A stretch of 44,341 nt of DNA from the NCBI GenBank assembly GCA_900549055.1, contig URNB01000006.1, positions 1-44,341 of the forward strand. The letters are read 5' to 3'. Below are positions 1 to 8,216 of this stretch, piece by piece (the stretch's first letter is position 1; each line of letters opens with the position of its first letter). The notes beneath the pieces are model-generated. The model was not told the origin of the DNA. It worked only from the letters and a program-made list of their open reading frames with translations, and made no database searches. The stretch is from an uncultured Oscillospiraceae bacterium. Its GTDB lineage: Bacteria; Bacillota; Clostridia; Oscillospirales; Acutalibacteraceae. A program made the position numbers and the translations under genes.

Positions 1-87
1 GACGGTGGCAGCCGTATGGCTGACGGAGGGGCTGTTACGAACTTAAATTAAGCAGAAAACTTAAATTTACAAATAAGCTTTAATTTC

Positions 88-146
88 CAACAATCCCCCA
101 GTCTCGTTTTATTCGACAGCTCCCTTTACACAAGGGAGCCCTAGGG
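88..146. repeat. Intergenic palindromic repeat fragment
   Basis: The 260 bases before the first gene stop hold no credible coding region. The segment contains the stem GCTCCCTT (119-126) / AAGGGAGC (132-139) with a 5-base loop, followed by the palindrome CCCTAGGG (139-146). The motif TTATTCGACAG just before the stem (109-119) recurs at 23799-23809 in another hairpin cluster. I associate stems of the CTCCCTT-TACAC-AAGGGAG type with short repeats dispersed between genes in gut Oscillospiraceae genomes, but that is recall and not checked here. Confidence 0.45.
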
Positions 147-205
147 TATGTACAGAAGCTATGATTCCGCACGTCGAATTTACAACATAAAGGGCAATAT
201 AAAGT

Positions 206-237
206 GACCCCCGATGCGGATATCCGCATCGGGGGTC
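206..237 (-). terminator. Terminator of the dockerin-esterase gene
   Basis: A perfect 32-base palindrome (GACCCCCGATGCGGAT and its complement) lies 24 bases beyond the stop codon of the minus-strand esterase gene. On the minus strand it is followed by ACTTTATATT, only moderately T-rich, so termination efficiency is uncertain, but the position and GC-rich stem fit. Confidence 0.7.
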
Positions 238-260
238 GGTGCTGCAATGCCTTTTGTCGA

Positions 261-3200
261 TTATTTTAAAAGAAGTATTTTCTTCAGCTCCGCCAAATCT
301 GTCGCATCGAGATTACCGTCGCCGTTAATATCGCCTGCGTCGGTTTTTTCGATTATTCCCGCATACATCTTCTTCAGATGAATCAGATCGCGGATATCCG
401 CTGCTCCGTCTCCGTTTACATCTCCGGGTGCTTTTTTCACTTCAAAGAACACTCTGGCGACTGTAGACCAGCCGTCCATCAAAACATAAGCGTAAACTCC
501 GGGTTCTGTAATCAGCTCCGAGTGAATAGACTGGGAAGCGCTGCCCGAGCCGTTTTCATCAAGAGTAATGCCGGTACCCTCTCCTAAAATCGATGAGAAG
601 TTAAGCCCGCTTTCGCCGAAGCCCGAATCATTTACTCCGAAACCGTCCTTGGTCTTCATTAGACGGACATTGTATTTCTTGCCGGCGATAAGACCGAGCT
701 CTGCCGAATTTGCAACGGAGAATGTAAGCTGCTCGGACGAGCCGAGTATGACGGTGTTTTTGTCAAGCTTAACAGACGGCGCGTCCTCGGGGAACGGATC
801 TGTTGCCGCGGTCACATCAAAGAATGCGCGCGCTACGGTATTCCATCCGTCCATAATGCAGTACACATAATTTCCGGGCTCTGTTATTCCCTTCACATGG
901 GAGCTGAGCAGAATGTTAAAAGCTCCGTTTGCATCGGTTGTAACGCCGGCTTCGCCCTTCAGACCGCCGCCGAAGTTAACGCCGCTCGAGCCGAAGCCGG
1001 TAGTGCCGTTCCAGCCGCTGTAAAGGCGTATTTTATAATACTTATTGGCTTCAAGTCCGCCGTCTCCCGCGGTCACCTTAAGCGCCAGCGGGATATTTGC
1101 GCCGAGCGGCACGGAGGTTCTTGAAATTGATACCCTCGCCGCATCCTTGATTTCAATAAAGGCAATCGCCTTTGTATCCCATGTTGAGTCAATGATTGCG
1201 TAGCCGTATACGCCGGGATCCGTAATCTTTTGGTGCAGGGTCTGTGTGACGGTCGCGCCGCCGTTTGCATCTGTTGTGAAGCCTGTTGCATCGCCTATAA
1301 GATTATCGTTAGAGAAATTGATTCCGGCATTGCCGAAGCCCGTGTTGCCGGTTCCGAAGCCGGATTTTGCCTTATAAAGGCGAACGCGGTGATATGCGTT
1401 TGCGGCTAATCCGCCGCTGCTGATTTCAATTGTAACGCTTTCGGAATGACCGACATACATTTCCTTCGGGGTGATCGTAACGCTTGTTCCGATAACGGAG
1501 AAATCAACCGTGCAGTTTACGGTATATCCGCTGCCGTCATAGAAAACGGCGGTATAATCGCCCGTTTCAAGCGGCCATGTGTAGCCGTTATAGCGGCCGC
1601 TCTGACCCGACGGGAAGGAAGCCTCGCCCTTGCTTATGTAATCGCAGTATTTGTATTTATCGGTATAATCCTTCGGATAAACCGCCGCCCAGCCTACGGA
1701 TGACGGCACCTTAGCCCAGTTGACCTCAATCTTTTCACTTGAGTAATAGGTTTCACGGTTCAGTATCAGAGCGCCGACAGTGAAGCCGAAGCGGCCGCCC
1801 TCTGTATAGCCGTCATTCAAAAGCAGAATCACCTCGTACTCACCGGCGGTAATCGGGTCGTTAAGCTCATGCGTAACAGAACCGCCCGCAACGCAGTAAT
1901 CGTAATCGTGACCGCTCTTACCGAGGCGCTGGCTGTAGGTTCCGCCCTTTCTCGTTATAACAAACCAATCCTTGCTGCCTGTTTCTCCGAAATTAAGGGT
2001 AACAGAGGTGTCTCCGACCTTGACCGGGTCTACCGTTATAAGCTCCTTTACGGCAGTGCCCTTCCCTAACGTCTGCTTGGTTTCATCACGGAAGAATATC
2101 GCGCCGATCTTCATTTCCGTTGTATCGTCCCCGAAGGTGACGGGCTTTATTTTAACGGTATGCACGCGCGATTCAAGCTTGCTTACCAAGGTTGTGGGGG
2201 CATGTCTGTCGCAGGTGACGCGGGATGCTTCGCCGCCGTCAACCGAAATGTCAACGGTTGAGCCGTTATAGAAATTAGTCCAGATTGCAAGCTCCGTACC
2301 CTCAAAGCTGAAGGTTATTTCGCCCGCTGTGCCTTTAGGACAGGTATAATAGCCCATATGCGGTGTTGCCGCAGGGCCGTAATAAAGCTGATCGCTGTAG
2401 GTAAAGCCGTCCGCCGAAACCAAGTAGCCCTGCATTCTCTCGCCCATTAATGACATACGGTTTCCGTCAAGCAGGTGTTCGCTTTGAATCTCCGGCATAT
2501 TGTGACCTACATCAGCCGATGACAGATCCTCGCAGATAAGGCTGTTATAGAGGAATTCCTCAAGACAGTCGTAATATTTTTTATAACCTGCGTCGGTAGG
2601 ATGAACGGTATCGGTAAAATAGGTATCCCATTCCGCAGACTTATCGGACATTGAAGCAATAAGCGCCGCCCCCACATTAACCGTGGGAATATTGTATGCC
2701 TCCGCTATCATCTCATGCCCCGCGGCGGTCGGATACAGCTCCGGAAGCAGCTCGCTTGCGGTCTTATCGGTAACGAGCAGCGTTACGATGTCGCAGTTCG
2801 GAAGAACCGAACGCACCTCGCGCACTATGGTCTCATACTGAAGTGCCGCCTGCTCCTTTGACGAGCCCTTATATTTATCATTTATCGCATATTCGATAAA
2901 CAGCAAATCGGGATTTTGCGCAATAACATCCTGCTCAAGACGGTATGTTCCGAGATATGTTCCGCTCTCGCCTATGGCGGTGTTGACCACCGAAATATTC
3001 GCCTCGGGGAAATTGCTTTTAAGCCATGCGCTCGACAGCGACTGCCAGGAATAAAGCCCTGCGTTTGAGCTGCCGTAGCCTGCGGTTACCGAGCCGCCGA
3101 AATAAACCGCCTTAAGCTTCTTATCCTCTGTGAGCCTGCGGTATGTGTTTGCAAGAGGATCGCGGTAATTGATGTAATCGTCATAATTATGCGTTTTTTG

Positions 3201-3281
3201 CTCACCCGCAGCAAAAACGGCCGGAGCCGCAAGGGCTGTGATAAGCAGAATGCTGATAATAATACTAATGACCTTTTTCAT
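261..3281 (-). CDS. Secreted SGNH/GDSL esterase with three Ig-like repeats and a type I dockerin
   Basis: This is an extracellular SGNH-fold hydrolase, probably a carbohydrate esterase, built to dock onto a cellulosome-like scaffold. Numbered from the chosen ATG it has 1006 residues: signal peptide 1-24 (cleavage after AVFA), GGSVTAG with nucleophile Ser64, Gly104 in the GESG block, Asn134 in YAIND, and Asp224/His227 in DTVHP. A beta-sandwich follows, then three tandem ~115-residue repeats (about 601-715, 716-834, 835-951), each with a GFG..GFG.SG.NF signature and a C-terminal AF.E/DV strand. A dockerin occupies 952-1006 with two Ca-binding loops (DVNGDGAAD, DINGDGNLD). The start at 3281 has GGAAAGG nine bases upstream and puts the signal peptide first. 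An in-frame ATG at 3383 also has a good ribosome site and would add 34 residues. No scaffoldin lies in the window. The substrate is unknown. Confidence 0.85.
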   Translation of the reverse strand: MKKVISIIISILLITALAAPAVFAAGEQKTHNYDDYINYRDPLANTYRRLTEDKKLKAVYFGGSVTAGYGSSNAGLYSWQSLSSAWLKSNFPEANISVVNTAIGESGTYLGTYRLEQDVIAQNPDLLFIEYAINDKYKGSSKEQAALQYETIVREVRSVLPNCDIVTLLVTDKTASELLPELYPTAAGHEMIAEAYNIPTVNVGAALIASMSDKSAEWDTYFTDTVHPTDAGYKKYYDCLEEFLYNSLICEDLSSADVGHNMPEIQSEHLLDGNRMSLMGERMQGYLVSADGFTYSDQLYYGPAATPHMGYYTCPKGTAGEITFSFEGTELAIWTNFYNGSTVDISVDGGEASRVTCDRHAPTTLVSKLESRVHTVKIKPVTFGDDTTEMKIGAIFFRDETKQTLGKGTAVKELITVDPVKVGDTSVTLNFGETGSKDWFVITRKGGTYSQRLGKSGHDYDYCVAGGSVTHELNDPITAGEYEVILLLNDGYTEGGRFGFTVGALILNRETYYSSEKIEVNWAKVPSSVGWAAVYPKDYTDKYKYCDYISKGEASFPSGQSGRYNGYTWPLETGDYTAVFYDGSGYTVNCTVDFSVIGTSVTITPKEMYVGHSESVTIEISSGGLAANAYHRVRLYKAKSGFGTGNTGFGNAGINFSNDNLIGDATGFTTDANGGATVTQTLHQKITDPGVYGYAIIDSTWDTKAIAFIEIKDAARVSISRTSVPLGANIPLALKVTAGDGGLEANKYYKIRLYSGWNGTTGFGSSGVNFGGGLKGEAGVTTDANGAFNILLSSHVKGITEPGNYVYCIMDGWNTVARAFFDVTAATDPFPEDAPSVKLDKNTVILGSSEQLTFSVANSAELGLIAGKKYNVRLMKTKDGFGVNDSGFGESGLNFSSILGEGTGITLDENGSGSASQSIHSELITEPGVYAYVLMDGWSTVARVFFEVKKAPGDVNGDGAADIRDLIHLKKMYAGIIEKTDAGDINGDGNLDATDLAELKKILLLK

Positions 3282-3393
3282 TATAATCTGCCTTTCCGTA
3301 AAGAATTTTGCCGCAGATGCGGCACTTCCCTGCTGATGATTGGTAAGCCGACCCCCTTTGTACCGATATTTTAAAATTCTCATTTTGTACTCC
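3282..3393 (-). promoter_or_regulatory. Possible structured 5' leader of the esterase gene
   Basis: The predicted transcription start near 3393 lies about 110 bases before the preferred ATG at 3281. The leader contains a perfect hairpin TGCCGC-ATCT-GCGGCA and a possible GGTA/TACC pairing that encloses a GGGGG run. It is open in frame with the gene, so it may be an N-terminal extension from ATG 3383 instead of untranslated RNA. It does not match a riboswitch class I recognise. Confidence 0.3.
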
Positions 3394-3399
3394 TTTTAT

Positions 3400-3428
3400 A
3401 TTATATGATGCGGCGTTCATCTTTTCAA
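3400..3428 (-). promoter_or_regulatory. Sigma-A promoter of the esterase gene
   Basis: On the minus strand TTGAAA (3428-3423) and a perfect TATAAT (3405-3400) are separated by 17 bases. Transcription should start about 3393, which falls inside the AAGGAG (3395-3390) in front of ATG 3383 and may remove part of that ribosome site. Confidence 0.65.
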
Positions 3429-3528
3429 TATCGCGGAATTGTAAGAATATATTGCCAATTCTCATCCTTATTGTCTTTTAATAATGTATAAAAGAAACAA
3501 ACAGATTGCAAACGCTCAATTATAGTAA

Positions 3529-3557
3529 TTGCTTTTTTCTTCTTGTTATGGTAAAAT
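3529..3557 (+). promoter_or_regulatory. Sigma-A promoter of the cardiolipin synthase gene
   Basis: TTGCTT (3529-3534), a 17-base spacer, then TAAAAT (3552-3557) with an extended TG one base before it. The expected transcription start near 3564 gives a short leader before the GTG start at 3582. Confidence 0.6.
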
Positions 3558-3581
3558 AATACGGTATTGGGGGTGTTGCCT

Positions 3582-5111
3582 GTGAGTAACAGAAAACGCG
3601 GCATAAGAATACAGACAAGAATTATAGTTTCCGCGCTTTTGCTGCTTGTTCAGTTTTTATTTCTCTTTTTGGCCCTGCACGATGTAAGCCGAAAATTCGC
3701 ATTCATATACGAGCTTTCGCAAATTGCCGGTGTGATGACGGTTATATATATAGTAAACCGCCGCGGCAATCCCAGCCACAAAATCACCTGGATAATATTT
3801 ATACTGATTTTCCCGGTATTCGGCATTTCGGTGTTTCTGCTTTGGGGAGGCGGGCGCGTTTTCCCGCATCTGCGCCGTAAAATGGAGGTCTGCGAATCGC
3901 ATTACCTGCCGGTTCTCCGTGAAAGTGACGGCGTGCGCGAAAAGCTGAAATATTACGATATGTTCCATTCGCGCCAGGCGGATTATCTTTCGGGTGAATC
4001 GGGTTATCCGCTTTACTCGAACACTGTAACCGAATATCTCTCTCCCGGAGAAAGGATATTTGAGCGCATGCTCGAGGAGCTTCAAGCTGCCGAAAAATAT
4101 ATTTATATGGAATTCTTCATATTGGCAGAGGGTGAGATGTGGGACGCCATTCACAAAGTTTTAAGCGAAAAGGCGTCAAACGGCGTTGAGGTCAGGGTCA
4201 TATTCGACGATTTCGGCTCAATAAAACGCCAGCACAAGGACTTTATAGTAAATCTGCGCGCAGAAGGAATAGATGTTTCGGTCTTCAACCCGATAAAGCC
4301 CTCAATGAATATTTTCATGAACAACCGCAACCACCGCAAAATTGTGGTCATAGACGGCAAAACAGCGTTTACGGGCGGCTTCAACATAGGCGACGAGTAC
4401 ATTAATAAAATGATACGCTTCGGTCACTGGCTTGACAGCGGAATCATGCTCCGCGGCGAGGCAGTAAAAAGCTTTCTTGCAATGTTTTGCTGTATGTGGG
4501 AGTTCACAACGGGAGAACAGCTTGATATTTCCTCCCACATTTCCGATTTTTCCGCCGCGGATGACGGCTTTGTTCTTCCCTACTGCGACGGTCCGCTCAA
4601 CAACAAAAATCCCGCCGAGGGAATCTATATGCAGATTCTTAACACCGCCCAGAAATATGTTTATATTGCGTCGCCCTACCTTATAATAGACAATACCATG
4701 ACAAGCATTTTATGCATGGCAGCGCGCTCGGGAATAGATGTGCGTATTGTAACGCCGCATATACCTGATAAATGGTATGTCCATCCCGTGACGCAGTACA
4801 GCTATCTTGAGCTGCTCGAGGCGGGGGTCAGAATATTCGAATATACGCCCGGCTTTATTCACTCAAAGCTCTTCGTTTCGGATGATAAGATTGCAACCGT
4901 GGGCACCGTCAATATGGACTACCGCAGCTTTATCTTCCACTTTGAGTGCGGAGCCTGGATATGCGATAACAGCACGGTGCTTGATATTAAGGATCAGTTT
5001 TCCGAAATCCTTAAGGTCTCAGAAGAGATCAAAATCGACAAATGGAAAAAACGCCCGCTAAAAATGCGCTTCAAGCAGGCGCTGCTCCATATTTTCGCAC
5101 CGTTTATGTGA
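3582..5111 (+). CDS. cls: Cardiolipin synthase (phospholipase D family)
   Basis: This membrane enzyme joins two phosphatidylglycerol molecules into cardiolipin and glycerol. The 509-residue product has two N-terminal membrane helices (about 10-30 and 60-85, the PLDc_N region) and two phospholipase D domains. The HKD motifs are HRKIVVID near residue 251 followed by GGFNIGDEY, and HSKLFVSD near 426 followed by GTVNMDYRS, so both catalytic His-Lys-Asp sets are intact and length is normal for bacterial Cls. I chose GTG at 3582 because GGGGG at 3569-3573 is the only ribosome site and sits about eight bases upstream; the TTG at 3567 overlaps that region and has no site of its own. It is divergent from the dockerin esterase and appears monocistronic. 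Confidence 0.92.
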   Translation: MSNRKRGIRIQTRIIVSALLLLVQFLFLFLALHDVSRKFAFIYELSQIAGVMTVIYIVNRRGNPSHKITWIIFILIFPVFGISVFLLWGGGRVFPHLRRKMEVCESHYLPVLRESDGVREKLKYYDMFHSRQADYLSGESGYPLYSNTVTEYLSPGERIFERMLEELQAAEKYIYMEFFILAEGEMWDAIHKVLSEKASNGVEVRVIFDDFGSIKRQHKDFIVNLRAEGIDVSVFNPIKPSMNIFMNNRNHRKIVVIDGKTAFTGGFNIGDEYINKMIRFGHWLDSGIMLRGEAVKSFLAMFCCMWEFTTGEQLDISSHISDFSAADDGFVLPYCDGPLNNKNPAEGIYMQILNTAQKYVYIASPYLIIDNTMTSILCMAARSGIDVRIVTPHIPDKWYVHPVTQYSYLELLEAGVRIFEYTPGFIHSKLFVSDDKIATVGTVNMDYRSFIFHFECGAWICDNSTVLDIKDQFSEILKVSEEIKIDKWKKRPLKMRFKQALLHIFAPFM

Positions 5112-5148
5112 TATCGTCATATCTTTGCCCAACTTATAAAAAAAGTGC

Positions 5149-5177
5149 TTGACAAAATGCGGCGCATGTATTATAAT
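5149..5177 (+). promoter_or_regulatory. Consensus sigma-A promoter of rplJL
   Basis: TTGACA (5149-5154) and TATAAT (5172-5177) are both perfect and exactly 17 bases apart, the strongest promoter in the window. Initiation is expected near 5184, immediately ahead of the L10 leader. Confidence 0.9.
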
Positions 5178-5189
5178 CACATTGTTGCA

Positions 5190-5296
5190 ATCCAAAGACA
5201 GCAGGTGGCCGCACAGGCCGTAAGCTTATCGCCTGCCGAGGTGTGCGCCTAAATAATTATGCTTATTTATGCCCGTCCTTAAGTCTTTGGACGGGC
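5190..5296 (+). ncRNA. L10 leader (ribosomal protein autoregulatory RNA)
   Basis: The leader between the promoter and rplJ has the CAGGTGGCC...GCCTGCC pairing and kink-turn-like GAGGTGTG segment typical of the L10(L12)4 binding site. A hairpin follows, GCCCGTCC (5271-5278) / GGACGGGC (5289-5296), just before the rplJ ribosome site. Excess L10-L12 complex binding such leaders reduces expression of its own operon. The family call comes from layout and recognisable stems, not a covariance search, and the exact 5' limit is uncertain. Confidence 0.75.
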
Positions 5297-5326
5297 ATTA
5301 TTTATACTTTCGGAGGTGAAAATCAA

Positions 5327-5836
5327 ATGCCGAACGCTTCAGTTCTTGAAAAAAAGCAGCAGCAGGTGGCAGAGCTTGCCGAAAAAATAAGCGGTGCGGT
5401 TACCGGTGTTGTAGTAGATTACAAGGGTATTACCGTTGCCGACGATACGGCGCTCCGTAAAGAGCTCCGCGAAAACGGAGTTGAATACTTCGTTGTTAAA
5501 AACACCATTCTGAGCCGCGCTATCGAAGGCACCTCCGTTGAGGGTATGAAGTCTGTTCTTGAAGGAACGACCGCTCTTGCCCTTTCGAAAGAGGATTACA
5601 CCGCCGCAGCGCGCATACTCTGCAAATTCGCCGAGGGTCATGATAACTTTAAGGTTAAATCCGGCTTCCTCGACGGCGAGGTAGCAGACATTGCTACCAT
5701 CGAATCTCTTGCAAAGCTTCCCACAAAGGAAGTTCTTCTTGCAACCGTTTGCAGCGCGTTCCAGGCTCCTATCGCAGCCTTTGCACGCGTATTGCAGGCA
5801 ATCGTCGATAAGGACGAAACCGCAGACGCGGAATAA
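5327..5836 (+). CDS. rplJ: 50S ribosomal protein L10
   Basis: L10 anchors L7/L12 dimers on the large subunit to form the stalk that recruits translation factors. The 169-residue product begins MPNASVLEKK and carries the conserved central region (GVVVDYKGITV, then REN near residue 50), with a helical C-terminus that binds L12 dimers. ATG 5327 is preceded by GGAGG (5312-5316) at normal spacing. A longer in-frame reading from 5243 translates the leader RNA and is not used. The gene is followed by rplL after 37 bases. rplK and rplA are not upstream; cardiolipin synthase is. Confidence 0.97.
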   Translation: MPNASVLEKKQQQVAELAEKISGAVTGVVVDYKGITVADDTALRKELRENGVEYFVVKNTILSRAIEGTSVEGMKSVLEGTTALALSKEDYTAAARILCKFAEGHDNFKVKSGFLDGEVADIATIESLAKLPTKEVLLATVCSAFQAPIAAFARVLQAIVDKDETADAE

Positions 5837-5873
5837 TTTTAAAAAAACTAATTAAAAATCGGAGGAAAATAAA

Positions 5874-6251
5874 ATGGCATCTGAGAAAATTGCAGCTATG
5901 ATTGAAGAAATCAAAGCTCTTACCGTTCTTGAGCTTTCAGAGCTCGTTAAAGCAGTAGAGGAAGAATTCGGCGTATCCGCGGCAGCAGCGGTAGCAGTAG
6001 CGGCTCCCGCAGCAGGCGGCGCAGCAGCAGCTGAAGAGAAGACTGAGTTTGATGTTGTTCTTAAGGAAGTCGGCGCTGAGAAGATTAAGGTTATTAAGGC
6101 TGTTCGCGAGATAACCGGTCTCGGCCTTGCAGAAGCTAAGGCTATAGTTGACGGCGCTCCGAAGACCCTCAAGGAAGCTGTTTCCAAGGATGAGGCTGAA
6201 GCTATGAAGGCTAAGCTCACCGAGGTCGGCGCTACTGTTGAGCTTGCTTAA
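5874..6251 (+). CDS. rplL: 50S ribosomal protein L7/L12
   Basis: L7/L12 is the multicopy acidic stalk protein that interacts with elongation and release factors. The 125-residue product has the helical N-terminal dimerisation domain (about 1-35), an Ala/Gly-rich hinge (about 36-52) and the compact C-terminal domain containing KIKVIKAVRE and GLGLAEAKA, with the usual ending VELA. GGAGG lies eight bases before the ATG. It is co-transcribed with rplJ and closed by a strong terminator. The usual downstream partner rpoB is absent. Confidence 0.98.
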   Translation: MASEKIAAMIEEIKALTVLELSELVKAVEEEFGVSAAAAVAVAAPAAGGAAAAEEKTEFDVVLKEVGAEKIKVIKAVREITGLGLAEAKAIVDGAPKTLKEAVSKDEAEAMKAKLTEVGATVELA

Positions 6252-6279
6252 TCGTAAGCTTTAATCTACAGCTAATTTA

Positions 6280-6318
6280 AAACGGGAGATTATGGGTGTG
6301 CCCATAATCTCCCGTTTT
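6280..6318 (+). terminator. Terminator of rplJL
   Basis: A perfect 17-base stem, AAACGGGAGATTATGGG (6280-6296) with its complement (6301-6317), closes on a TGTG tetraloop, and the 3' arm ends in TTTT. It lies 28 bases beyond the rplL stop. From here to 6646 (about 330 bases) no gene is visible; the rest of the gap holds promoter-like elements. Confidence 0.9.
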
Positions 6319-6515
6319 CGTGTGTTCGGAACTCGTAACAACTCGGCGGCGAAAGTTCGCTGCAGGCCCGGCAGTAGGTATTGTTAACTGTATGCACGGC
6401 GGCGTGAGAAACCGGCTGCTCAACTAATGAATAGCCTTCCGCTCGATTTCAATTGTTTAAAAGCAACAATTCCATATTATTAGCAAAAGACAATGTAGAT
6501 TAAAACAACAGACAG

Positions 6516-6524
6516 TGCTATACT
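6516..6524 (+). promoter_or_regulatory. Candidate extended -10 promoter for the first binding-protein gene
   Basis: TG-C-TATACT is an extended -10 element with no convincing -35 (TAGATT at 17 bases). It sits about 120 bases before the ATG at 6647. A weak -35 would fit a promoter needing an activator, for which the AraC-type regulator of the island is the natural candidate. The assignment is tentative. Confidence 0.35.
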
Positions 6525-6540
6525 GTTATTGTTGAATATG

Positions 6541-6570
6541 AATACAATATTGCAATTAAAATATTGTATT
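6541..6570. promoter_or_regulatory. 11-base inverted repeat, candidate operator or leader hairpin
   Basis: AATACAATATT (6541-6551) and AATATTGTATT (6560-6570) are exact reverse complements separated by GCAATTAA. The element lies between the candidate -10 and the ATG at 6647, so it could be an operator just downstream of the start or an AT-rich hairpin in the leader. It contains GCAATT, the complement of the AATTGC found three times before the hydrolase gene at 28136. Confidence 0.5.
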
Positions 6571-6646
6571 TAATTTATTTAAGTATGTTTTTCTAAAAGC
6601 TTATAACGGTACTGTGAGCTGCATAGAAGAAAGGACGGCAATAGCT

Positions 6647-8188
6647 ATGAAAAAAATGGTTTCCAAAGTACTGATTGGAATTATGGTTGTATCGTTGGCA
6701 CTGCAATGTGCAGGCTGCGGTAAAACGCCGGGAGAAAACAACAGCAGTGAAGTTCAGGGTGGCACAACGCAGAGTCAAGTGAGCAATTTGGATTCTTCGG
6801 ATGCCTCGAATGGAAGTGATTCTCAAGGCGGAAGCTCTTCTGCCGATGTAAGCGGGAGCTCTTCTGCCCAAAGCGCAAGCTCAAAGCCCAAGCCGCTGGA
6901 TCCTACAAAGGTTGATATGAAGGGCCGCACGATTCGTTTACATATCGGGCAGGTCGAGGCTGAAAGCACCTCTCAAGTCGGTGTTAAGTTTTCACAAAAA
7001 ATCAAAGAGATCAATAAACGCTATAATTGCAACATACAATACTATATTTCGTATGACTTTGATGCAATTAATGCGTCTATCGCATCAGGAAAGCCCTCTG
7101 TCGATATTCGATGGTTCAACGGCTTTGAGCAGTTCTTAAATGCCTATGTTTCGGGCTTTGTTCAGCCGCTGGATCCGCTCGGTAATATTGATTTCAACGA
7201 TCGCAAAAAATTTGCGGAAATCACAGATATATGCAAAATTAACGGTAAGCATTACGGCGTTTCTCCGATGTATTATTGCTACGGTGAAATGAGAATATGG
7301 TTCTCGTACATCATGCTCTACAACAAGGATATGCTGAAAAAAGCCGGAATCACCGATGATTTGTATAAGGTACAGGAAAAAGGCGACTGGACTCTTGCAA
7401 AGTTCGAGGACTATGCCAAGAGAATCAAGAATGCGGGGATGACGCCCTTAGTGGATGTTGACGGACATTTCTACAAAGCAATGCTCTACGCCAACAACAC
7501 GGATTGGATTTTACACCAGGGCTCCACGGCAAAATTCAACGGAGATTCGGCTCAGGCTAAAAATGTATTGACACAGTATACAAAATGGGTCGGAAACAAG
7601 CTTGTAGAGGTTCCCATACAAAAAGAGCAAGGACCGTGGCCTAACGATTCCTTTGCCTTTAAGGATTATTTCTCAAAGGGAAAGAGTGCATTTGCCGCAG
7701 TAAACGGCCCGTGGGTGCTTAAATGGCTGACTTCGGGATGGGATAAAACCGCCAAGGAAAATTGCGGCATTCTTATGCTGCCCAAAAAGGACAGTTCTTC
7801 TAAGTATGCGACACGCGCATCGGCAGACTATGCGTTTTGGGGCATCCCGTATGGTGTGAAGAACCCCGAAGAGGTTGCTTTGGTTATAAATGCGCTAAAC
7901 GAGCCATTGTTTGCCGAGAATGAAAATCTGAAGCTTTTACAGACAAATATGACTCCTCTTGTAAATGACAGAGGATCATTGGAAACCTTGAAATCCGTTT
8001 ACCGTATGGGTGAACCGGTGCTGTCGTACGATTATTTGGCGGTAGGACCGAAGGTTTACTACGGAGAAAACGGCTGGATGATGCATGTACAAAAAATAGC
8101 AAACGGTCAGGAATCGCAGGATGCGGTGTTGAAATCCGTTGTAAATTCGTACAATAATCTTCTCAAAGATGTATACGCCAAAAGGTGA
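6647..8188 (+). CDS. Sugar ABC importer solute-binding lipoprotein
   Basis: This is an extracellular, lipid-anchored binding protein of the large carbohydrate (cluster B, family 1/LplA-like) type. The 513-residue product has a lipoprotein signal peptide with the cleavage region CAGC (Cys24), where the -3 position is Cys rather than the usual Leu. A Ser/Gly/Asn/Gln-rich linker (about 28-85) precedes a binding fold with the typical hinge motifs MLYNKDMLKKAGI and WTLAKFEDYAKRI. ATG 6647 is chosen over an in-frame ATG at 6614 because AAAGGA lies just before it and the signal peptide then starts cleanly with MKKM. It leads the operon containing the NHL, YIP1-like and DUF5696-like genes and permeases. 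The ligand is unknown; aromatic residues are plentiful, as in oligosaccharide binders. Confidence 0.85.
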   Translation: MKKMVSKVLIGIMVVSLALQCAGCGKTPGENNSSEVQGGTTQSQVSNLDSSDASNGSDSQGGSSSADVSGSSSAQSASSKPKPLDPTKVDMKGRTIRLHIGQVEAESTSQVGVKFSQKIKEINKRYNCNIQYYISYDFDAINASIASGKPSVDIRWFNGFEQFLNAYVSGFVQPLDPLGNIDFNDRKKFAEITDICKINGKHYGVSPMYYCYGEMRIWFSYIMLYNKDMLKKAGITDDLYKVQEKGDWTLAKFEDYAKRIKNAGMTPLVDVDGHFYKAMLYANNTDWILHQGSTAKFNGDSAQAKNVLTQYTKWVGNKLVEVPIQKEQGPWPNDSFAFKDYFSKGKSAFAAVNGPWVLKWLTSGWDKTAKENCGILMLPKKDSSSKYATRASADYAFWGIPYGVKNPEEVALVINALNEPLFAENENLKLLQTNMTPLVNDRGSLETLKSVYRMGEPVLSYDYLAVGPKVYYGENGWMMHVQKIANGQESQDAVLKSVVNSYNNLLKDVYAKR

Positions 8189-8216
8189 GTAACACACTTT
8201 CGATCATGTGCTTGAA

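Noticed and set aside
3265..3465. Minus-strand reading with a zinc-ribbon-like CRICGK segment
   Set aside because: The two cysteines come from the GCCGC hairpin of the esterase leader in another frame; there is no second pair or ribosome site.
5243..5326. Longer N-terminus for ribosomal protein L10
   Set aside because: The extra 28 codons translate the L10 leader and its hairpin; the GGAGG-supported ATG 5327 gives the standard protein.
6319..6500. Attachment site or tRNA remnant at the left island edge
   Set aside because: No tRNA-like fold, integrase or matching repeat at the right edge near 32.8 kb could be seen.
6564..6592. Alternative promoter TTGTAT with a downstream -10
   Set aside because: No acceptable -10 lies 16-18 bases downstream; the sequence is simply AT-rich.
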